Source: Patagioenas fasciata
Lineage: Eukaryota; Chordata; Aves; Columbiformes; Columbidae
Assembly: GCF_037038585.1 (NCBI RefSeq)
Contig: NW_027288732.1
Location: forward strand, 3,100,001 to 3,164,000
DNA length: 64,000 nt
Direction of reading: 5' to 3'
Below are positions 57,839 through 64,000 of the stretch, piece by piece; within the stretch, counting starts at the first letter, position 1; each line of letters begins with the position of its first letter. The notes under the pieces were generated by a model. The model was not told the DNA's origin, did not search any database, and was given only the letters and a program-made list of their open reading frames with translations. The translations under genes and the position numbers were made by a program.

Positions 57839-58674
57839 TGTGAAAAATGTGAAAAATGCAGTTGTGATTTGCGCTAAGATGTTGAATGTTTACAGATATA
57901 ACCAAATGAGGCACGGACTCTGAACTTGGAAAAGGGAAAAAGGTGGTTAAGTTCTATGTAAAAAGTTATGAAACTTGTTTAGGAAGTTTTATTGATAGAG
58001 GGAACTAACGTTTTAAGGGTTAAGCAACTATATAGTAAGGGCCTACTAACAAGCTAACATTTTAAACCACGTAATTAATATCTAGTTTAGAGCTGTATGT
58101 AACCAATTGTGCTAAAAAAAGCAGGACTTCATCGAATGCCAAGATAAGAAGTTTTACAGCACCAGCTGCAACCTTGAGGAGACAAGACAGCCAAGATTTA
58201 CAGCAAAAAGGGGGCGCCAGTCCGGTTTCAGTCGGTTTGGTAGCTTGAGTTCCAACCAGTTCCTCGTAATGAGCCAAAGGGAAAAAGTCCACTGTGACGG
58301 AGCTGAAGGAGCCTTCATCCAGAGACCCCTAAAGACCCCTCCTCAAATTCACCAAGTGACACTGCGCAGGCGAACAGGGGAGGGGCGAGAAGGGGCTATG
58401 GGAATGGTGATCTGAGACTCACTTCATGAATATGTAGAGGCGTTCCTGGGGTCGTTATGAATATGTAATACCTTACTGTATTTAAGCACACTTCTTAATG
58501 TTAAAAGTGTGCGTGCTGGGTGGAGTGAATCCCCCGCGCACCCAGCGCTGTTTTGCTTATGCTCTAATGAACACATGTTTAAAGAATACAATTAAGGAAT
58601 TGGATTAAACGTTGTTTATCCATAGAAAAAGCATAAGTGTCTTTGAGTCCTTTGGACTAAACCGGCTTTGAACA
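57839..58674 (+). mobile_element. 3' LTR of the gamma-like ERV
   Basis: Begins TGTGAAAA after the polypurine tract and plausibly ends TTTGAACA at 58674 (TGT...ACA). TACTGTATTTAAGCACAC (about 58473-58490) is TATA-like. It is followed by the C-rich CCCCCGCGCACCCAGCGCTG segment at about 58530 and an A/T-rich downstream part. No second copy is in the window, so age cannot be read from LTR divergence. Confidence 0.65.
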
Positions 58675-59059
58675 TCATGAGCCACTTGGTTCGTTTTAAT
58701 GGACAACAGCCCCTCCTGGTGTGCAGGAGCTGCCAGTTTTCCTCCCCGCACCTCCAAGTCCACTGTCAAATTCCAAAACCCTGGGGCCCCGTCACCTCCT
58801 GGGGCTCCCGGCTCAGGAGCGGTGGTGCTGGCCCAGACGCCACACAAATGGAGAAATAACAGCAGAGTCGATGATCCCGTGACACGGCCTTCTTTATTTT
58901 ATCAGCGCACTGCAGTCACAGCCGTGTCCCTCGGCTGGCGGACAGGGCCCCTGGCCAGTGAAACCCCTCAGGTGAGAGAAGCTTCTAGTCCGCCACCACA
59001 ACTGACCACAGCTCAGATTCAAGTAGAGGTTTTAAACGTCAACCCTTGTGGCCATTGAG
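58675..59059. other. No gene recognised; first copy of a local repeat
   Basis: About 58928-59010 is repeated, diverged, at about 59445-59530 (GGACAGGGCCCCTGGCCAGT / GACAGGGCCCCCGGCCAGTG). Could be intronic. Confidence 0.4.
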
Positions 59060-59149
59060 GCCATGAGAGACTCCAGCACCTGTGACAAGGAGGAGGCGAG
59101 CAGCATCATGGATGTGGCCGTGAGAGAACCTGGCTCCTGGCTGAGGAAG
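59060..59149 (+). CDS. Possible 90-bp coding exon, MROH-like
   Basis: Between an AG (59058-59059) and a GT donor (GAAG|GTGAGC at 59150) there are exactly 30 codons with no stop. They read AMRDSSTCDKEEASSIMDVA and then VREPGSWLRK. The wording resembles exons of the bird-expanded maestro HEAT-like repeat (MROH) family; this is from general familiarity only. No neighbouring exon of that family is recognised, so it may be a lone remnant. The acceptor lacks a strong pyrimidine tract. Confidence 0.35.
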
Positions 59150-60253
59150 GTGAGCGGCCCGTGGCTGCCCTGCCCTGGAGCCCTTCCAGGCCTTGTTCTT
59201 CCCTCCCTCGCCCCGTTGCCTCAGGCACCCGGAAACGATTTCAAGGCAGCAGCTTTGGGATGGGAAGGGCAGCAGGTTCAGAGGCAGCTGAGGAAATGGC
59301 TGCACTCCAGTGGCAGCACCATCCTCAGCTGGGTGCCCTCCAGCTCCCAGACACTGTGAGGGGCTGTGGCAGATGCACCTTCCTCCCCCACCCCCTGAAA
59401 GCACCAGAAACTTCTCCACCAACAGCCCACCCTGCTCATGGCCCTTGGCTGGCAGACAGGGCCCCCGGCCAGTGAAACACCTCGGCTGAGAGACGCTTCT
59501 AGTCCAACAGCACAACTGACCAGAGCTCCGAAGGAGAAGGAGACGGAGGAGGAGAAGGAGGAGAAGAAAGAAAAGGAAGAGAGAAGAGCAGAGAGGAGAA
59601 AGAGGAGGCTTTTTGCAGGAAGCAGTAAAGCCATCATCCAGCCACTCTCTGCAGTTGTTGACCTGAAGCAGGAGTGGAACTAAGACGGCAAGAGACCTCT
59701 TCTGGCAGCCTCACCCGACTCCAACCACTGAGAAGCTGGAGCGTTATGGTAAGGCCTTCAGGCCCAATTTCACATGTGTGTCTGGGTCAAGGACATCTCT
59801 GAAATCAGGCATGGAAACCCGAGGACTGTGGGGGGTGGTTGCTCAGGAGTGGTGACTGCAAGGAGGGACCTGCTTGACCATCTCAAAGGGCTGAGGGGCT
59901 GATGTGGCAGCCAGGGCTCCTGGTTCCCTCCCTGACGTGGCCCCTGCCTTCCTGGGGCAGCCCAGGCAGAAGCCCCTGACCCCAAGGGGCTGCCCTTGCC
60001 TGGCGCTGGGCATTGCCCACGCTGAGCTCATGTCTGAATGGAAGAGCTGAAGGTGCTCGTGGGCCACGTGTGCTCTGTGTGTTCAGAGATGTGACCCGGC
60101 AAAACTGGCCCCTGCTGGGGAGACACCAGGGCCTGCCCTGAGCCTCCGAGAGCCGCGTGGAGCGCAGCCCCGTGCCCCCGCGGGCAGGGCAGAGCACTGC
60201 CGGCTTCCCGGCTGCTGCCTCAGAGCATGACGGGTCTTTCCCTTGTTCTTCCA
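59150..60253. other. No confident gene; acidic/lysine-rich open stretch
   Basis: About 59525-59610 is a GA-rich stretch encoding K and E in one frame (KEKETEEEKEEKKEKEERRA). It could be low-complexity DNA. No domain is seen. Confidence 0.35.
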
Positions 60254-60254
60254 G

Positions 60255-60316
60255 AGTTCGCTAAGATTTGGGCCAGCACATCGTATCACCTCAGCCTGCA
60301 GCTGGCTCTCCACCAG
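60255..60316 (+). CDS. Possible short exon (weak)
   Basis: TTCTTCCAG|AG...CACCAG|GTGGGC bounds 62 bp encoding EFAKIWASTSYHLSLQLALH. It faintly resembles the start of the HU-like domain of CCDC81-type proteins. It could be chance; no partner exon is found. Confidence 0.2.
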
Positions 60317-60440
60317 GTGGGCCTCACCTCCTTCTCCCCTCACACCCTGATGAACGCTGATCAAGTCCTGATAGCCCTTTGCCATCGGGTGCAGCTGTTC
60401 TTCCTTGGAAAGCGGGAGCGATGCCCCAGCACGACATTAC

Positions 60441-60767
60441 TTTCCCTTCCTTCCTTCCTTCCTTCCTTCCTTCCTTCCTTCCTTCCTTCCTTCCTTCCTT
60501 CCTTCCTTCCTTCCTTCCTTCCCTCCTTCCCTCCTTCCCTCCTTCCCTCCCTCCTTCCCTCCCTCCTTCCTTCCCTCCTTCCCTCCCTCCCTCCTTCCCT
60601 CCCTCCCTCCTTCCCTCCCTCCTTCCCTCCTTCCTTCCTTCCCTCCTTCCTTCCCTCCTTCCTTCCCTCCTTCCTTCCTTCCTTCCTTCCTTCCTTCCTT
60701 CCTTCCTTCCTTCCTTCCTTCCTTCCTTCCTTCCTTCCTTCCTTCCTTCCTTCCTTCCTTCCTTCCC
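60441..60767. repeat. CCTT/CCCT tetranucleotide microsatellite, approximately 327 bp
   Basis: Pure CCTT arrays at both ends flank a central interrupted part mixing CCTT and CCCT. It gives long proline/serine and glycine/lysine/glutamate frames on both strands that are not genes. Confidence 0.97.
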
Positions 60768-61598
60768 AAACCTGGCACCCCAAAATCCTGTCCTACCCAA
60801 CCCTTCACCCCAAATACCTTTACCCCAATGTCATCCTTCCCTAAACCCTGCACGCCCAAATCCTAACCCTGCACCCCAAAATCATGAACCCCCAAACTCA
60901 GCCCTACCAAACCGTGCACCTAAAATCCTGCACCTCAAAATCCTTCTCCCCAACCCTGCACCCCCAAATCCTCCATCCAAGTCCTGAACACCTGAACCCT
61001 GCACCCTTCAAACCCTGCCCTCCAAAAGTCTTCACCCCCAAACCCTGCACCCCAAGTTCTTGAAAACACAAAACCTGCACCCCCAAAGCCTCACTCCCAC
61101 CCCTTACTCCAGAGCCCTGCACCCTAAATCCCTGCAGCCCCAAATCCTATCTAACCTTGGACCCCCAAAACCTGCACCCCTAGATCCTTCCCCTCAAAAC
61201 CTGCACCCCCAGATCCTGCTGCCCCATACCCAGCGCCCCCAAACTCTGCACCTGGAAATCCTGCACTCTCATAACCCTGCACCTCAAACAATTCCCTCAA
61301 CCCTGCACCCCCAAAACCTGTAACCCCAAATGCTGCACCCGCAGATCCTGTCCCCAAACTCTGCACTTCCAGATCCTGCCCCCCTAAACCCTTAAAGCCC
61401 AAATATTGCACCCCTAGGTCCTTCAACACCCTGCACCCCCAAATTCCCCACCCAAAAACCTGTACCCCAGATCCTGCACCCCAAATTCTGTCCTCCCACA
61501 CAATGCACCCTAAATTACTGCAGCCCCAGGTCCTGAACACCCGAAGCCTGCACCCCCAAGTCCTGTACCCTAGAGCCCTGCACCGAAAATGCTGCCCC
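60768..61598. repeat. C-rich degenerate minisatellite, approximately 830 bp
   Basis: Dozens of irregular units built on AACCCTGCACCCC and AAATCCTGCACCCC, about 13-20 bp each. The complementary strand is G-rich with many GGGG runs. Confidence 0.9.
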
Positions 61599-61729
61599 TC
61601 AACTCTGCTTGGACGGTGCTCTGAGCAACCTGAGCTGGTGAAGATGTCCCCGCTCACGGCACAGGGGGGTGGGTTGCAACCTGAGCAGCTTTTGCAACGG
61701 ATTTGTGGTGTCTCTGCACCCCTGTGCAG

Positions 61730-61919
61730 TTGTATGGATGTGGCTGTGCTTGGCTACAGGATGCTGGAGGAGGAGCTCAGGGCAAAACTGCAGTCACAAG
61801 AGGCCCGGCGGGACCGCATGCGAGCCCAGATGCTGAGGGACCTTGAGCTCCTCCTCGGGTTTGAAAACAACATCGACAACCTCATCTTGCATCTGCACGG
61901 CATCACCGTGCCCGGCCAG
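61730..61919 (+). CDS. Coiled-coil gene exon A, ODAD/CCDC-family-like
   Basis: First recognisable exon of a + strand coiled-coil gene. An acceptor (CCCTGTGCAG) precedes 61730 and the donor CCAG|GTACCC follows 61919; it ends in phase 0. It encodes YRMLEEELRAKLQSQEARRD and then ENNIDNLILHLHGITVPGQ, a heptad-rich helix followed by a short conserved-looking turn. The layout of this gene resembles outer dynein arm docking proteins (ODAD1, CCDC63, ODAD3, CCDC183), which attach dynein to ciliary doublets. Upstream exons are not found; the minisatellite and ERV lie there. Which member it is, or whether it is a partial paralogue, is unclear. Confidence 0.6.
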
Positions 61920-62031
61920 GTACCCACCCAGCGCTGGGTGGTGCAGTGACACAGCGCGGTGACACTTGGTGCAGCCACTGTCACCCCAAGTGGCTCATTT
62001 TGCCCACCAAGGTGGTTCTCTCTGTCTCCAG

Positions 62032-62160
62032 GATGATTCTCTCCTGTCCCAGGGGGTGGAGGAGAAGCTCCAGTACCTGGGCCAGAAGCTGCAGTACCTG
62101 GCACAGCGGGCAGCCCACCTGTCCCTGACAGGCACATCCCCGATGGGAGCAACGGGGTAC
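62032..62160 (+). CDS. Coiled-coil gene exon B
   Basis: Acceptor TCTGTCTCCAG before 62032. It begins in phase 0 and continues the helix: DDSLLSQGVEEKLQYLGQKL and then QYLAQRAAHLSL. The donor is chosen at 62161 (TAC|GTGGGG) because it keeps phase 0 with exon C; GTACGT at 62157 is the alternative but would break phase. Confidence 0.6.
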
Positions 62161-62379
62161 GTGGGGTCTCCATCCCTGCTGGGGTCTTCGGGGACCCGCA
62201 CCAGGCTCCTCCTGATGGCCCGTCCCAAGTGAGGAGGATGGAGGTGGCCCCATGGAGCAGCTCAGCTCCAGGTGGCACTGGGCACTGCAGGGTGTTGTCC
62301 CCAGGGGATCATCAAGGGCATCCCTTGGGTTCTAACACCCACCTCCCCTTCAGCAATGAACCCAGGGTGTCTTTCACAG

Positions 62380-62476
62380 ACTTTTGTGAAGGCCAGGGAT
62401 TTTCTGGAGAAAAAAATGTCGAGCGATCCTCGGAACGTGGTGGTTTCCTTTGAGGAGAGAGACAGCAGTGATGACG
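62380..62476 (+). CDS. Coiled-coil gene exon C
   Basis: Acceptor TGTCTTTCACAG before 62380. It encodes TFVKARDFLEKKMSSDPRNV and then VVSFEERDSSDD, and ends in phase 1 at GACG|GTAGGA. The pattern FL..K(M)...NV.V followed by acidic residues is like the segment before the C-terminal acidic stretch of ODAD1/ODAD3-type proteins. Confidence 0.65.
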
Positions 62477-63111
62477 GTAGGAGAGCTTAGCGGGGACGCG
62501 TCCCACGGGGACTGTCCCTGCCCCTGCCTGTTGGGATTTGTGACCATCCTCGCCTGTCTCTCCTGTCCCAGCAGAGTCCAGCCCATGAGTTCTCTCCAGA
62601 CCTTGTGCTGTCTCCAAGCCTTTGAGCATGGGTGGTGCTTTTAGGTGGGGATGTGGGAGCATGAAGGCAGCCAGTGGGGTGGTGAGCATCGAACCACAGA
62701 AGGAACAAGAAAAGATGCTATGGGGCAAGGAGGGAGAGCCTCGTCTTCAAAATCACCTGGTTGTGAAGAATAACCAGTGCTGGGGTCTGTCTGTGGCCTC
62801 TTCCTATTGGATGCTCTTGGAGGAGCCACTGAGTTTTTGGAGCTTGCCACCTCTTTTGAATGAAGCTGGAGCGGCGTCCAGCACCGCGTGGCTCCAGACC
62901 TTTCTGGGAAGCCCCGACAGCTGGGGATGGGTCACAGCGGCATTGCAGCTCAGCCTGGGATGCTGGGCAGGAAGAGCCAGGGCTTGGCAGGAAAGCTCCT
63001 TGTGAAGCCACCAGCCCTCCAAAACGTGCCGGCTCTCCCTGGTGACACCGGCACAGCGGAGGGGGCCGTGCAGACCCTCCCCAGCCCATTTCTCTCTGTT
63101 CCCTCCTCCAG

Positions 63112-63473
63112 AATCCTCTGAATCTGATGACGAAGATGACGAGCACGTCCCCACACGGGAAGACATCAAGAAGGAGGGGCAGCAGCTGATCGAAAGCAAG
63201 AAGAAAGCCAGCAAGAAGACCCAGCAGTCGCTCCAGGAGAGCTTTGGATGTCCCAGACCATCCCTTGTGCTTCGGATGCCCCCACCACCCCACGTCTTTT
63301 GGATGGCCCAGACCATCCATTTGGCTCTGCACTCCCCCGCCACCCCTTGTACCCTTTCTCCACTGGGTTTAATAAAGCAGATCTTTTTCGTTCCTCCCAA
63401 ACCTGTGGTCCAGCTGCAATGGGGGGTCCTAGGTCACTTCTGTCACCCGGGACGCATGGGGGTCAAACCCTGA
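63112..63473 (+). CDS. Coiled-coil gene exon D (last), stop lies beyond the poly(A) signal
   Basis: Acceptor CCCTCCTCCAG before 63112. The split codon G|AA joins exon C in phase. It encodes ESSESDDEDDEHVPTREDIK and then KEGQQLIESKKKASKKTQQS. The acidic run followed by PTR..IK...Q.LI is the docking-family C-terminal pattern. After that the frame stays open through two imperfect, roughly 50-bp repeats (about 63242-63290 and 63298-63347) and reaches its first stop only at 63471-63473. That is after AATAAA at 63371-63376. Either a downstream poly(A) site is used, or the original stop was lost and the copy is damaged. Confidence 0.6.
63371..63376 (+). promoter_or_regulatory. Candidate poly(A) signal of the coiled-coil gene
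   Basis: AATAAA in GGTTTAATAAAGCAG, 259 bp into the last exon and before the in-frame stop. Confidence 0.5.
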
Positions 63474-63847
63474 GGAGCACTCACCTGGGTTTGAAGGCAG
63501 CCCCATCGCCCTGGCCCTCACCCAGCTGTTCTCCTCGCAGAGCTGGGGATGGGCTGGGGTGGGGACGGCGTTCCTGGCCAGAGGAAAGCCGGGGGCAGCC
63601 TGGCTTCCCCTCCTTGATCCTGTGGAGCCAGCAACTTCCTGGGACCTCTGTCCCCCAGACGGCTCTGGCTGCACCAGTGGGCCCGTGTGTGTCCACAAAC
63701 ATCTGCCAAAGCCTCAGCTGACCGAGAAACCCACCTCTCAGCAGCGACATCACCGAATCCAAGACCCAGAGTCTGTTGGTCAACAGCTGGGAATGTCCCA
63801 GTTCCAGGTATTCCGACAGCCTGAAGGTCATAGAGAAGAAAATCATA
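63474..63847. other. No gene recognised
   Basis: No supported exon or repeat is seen. Confidence 0.45.
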
Positions 63848-64000
63848 GAATCCCAGAATCAGACTCACAGAACAGTTTGGGTTGGAAGGGACCTTCACAG
63901 TTCATCCAGTCCAACCTCTGCCGTGAGCAGGGACATCTTCACCCAGATCAGGTTGCAGTTGGTAGAAATGATGACCTTTCAGAGCGTGCTGGTGGTACTT
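63848..64000 (-). mobile_element. CR1 LINE 3' end, running out of the window
   Basis: AATCATAGAATCCCAGAATC is the reverse tail. It is followed by GGTTGGAAGGGACCTTCACA and CATCCAGTCCAACCTCTGCC, the CR1 3' terminal text. The body continues past 64000. Confidence 0.85.

Larger units (their letters stand above)
54036..58674 (+). mobile_element. Gammaretrovirus-like ERV, 5'-truncated, one LTR left
   Basis: The order is partial reverse transcriptase, RNase H, integrase, env pieces, polypurine tract and 3' LTR, all on the + strand. The 5' LTR, leader, gag, protease and first part of RT are absent; the element starts directly at the CR1. Many stops, frameshifts and deletions make it clearly defective. 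The RNase H and integrase wording and the env layout are of class I (gamma) type. Confidence 0.8.

Noticed and set aside
60227..60987. Several 140-205 codon frames rich in Pro-Ser-Phe-Leu or Gly-Arg-Lys-Glu
   Set aside because: They are translations of the CCTT/CCCT microsatellite in all frames of both strands.
60768..61598. Possible interstitial telomere repeat
   Set aside because: Units are CCTGCACCCC-like and irregular; no run of CCCTAA is present.
1..64000. CRISPR arrays, tRNA or rRNA genes, bacterial operons
   Set aside because: No regular spacer-repeat array, cloverleaf or rRNA text was seen, and the content is vertebrate.

Overview
The window reads as bird nuclear DNA. The evidence is: many CR1 LINE fragments in both orientations, several ending in the avian ATTCTATG-type tail; ERVL-type LTRs ending in a TTAAACC-ACGACA-like terminus; and three intact single-coding-exon olfactory receptor (OR) genes of the family-14-like clade that is expanded in birds. 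I see no tRNA, rRNA, CRISPR or bacterial operon structure. The species cannot be named from this sequence.

Layout. 1-47 is the last codons of an OR gene on the + strand, cut by the window edge, followed by its 3' flank. 0.9-4.1 kb holds CR1 pieces and an ERVL LTR with an internal duplication. OR gene 1 (4758-5735, minus) and about 2.6 kb of 5' flank follow. 9.7-15.3 kb is a nest of CR1, a solo LTR, an ERVL pol remnant with a YIDD motif, more CR1 and a second ERVL LTR. 18.75-18.97 kb is a broken OR fragment.

From about 19.05 to 53.67 kb the window is organised as a large imperfect inverted duplication. The left arm is about 19.05-32.6 kb, the right arm about 42.95-53.67 kb, and the spacer about 10.3 kb. 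OR gene 2 (23486-24412, minus) lies only in the left arm; the right arm has a clean gap at the matching place. OR gene 3 (38370-39290, minus) lies in the spacer. It shares its 5' flank with OR gene 1 as a direct duplication. The arms differ by at least three indels and have patchy identity, highest around 26-28 kb and 46-48.9 kb.

The right third starts with a 5'-truncated gammaretrovirus-like ERV (about 54.04-58.67 kb: degraded RT, RNase H, integrase and env pieces, a polypurine tract and one 3' LTR). After it come a possible MROH-like 90-bp exon, a 327-bp CCTT/CCCT microsatellite, an approximately 830-bp C-rich minisatellite, and four phase-compatible + strand exons (61730 to about 63.4 kb) of a coiled-coil gene resembling the outer dynein arm docking family (ODAD1/ODAD3/CCDC63/CCDC183). 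The window ends in a minus-strand CR1.

The biological theme is an OR cluster that has grown by direct and inverted segmental duplication, with loss or gain of receptors and later CR1 and ERV insertion. Most other open frames are shadows of repeats. Identity statements are by eye; no alignment was run.
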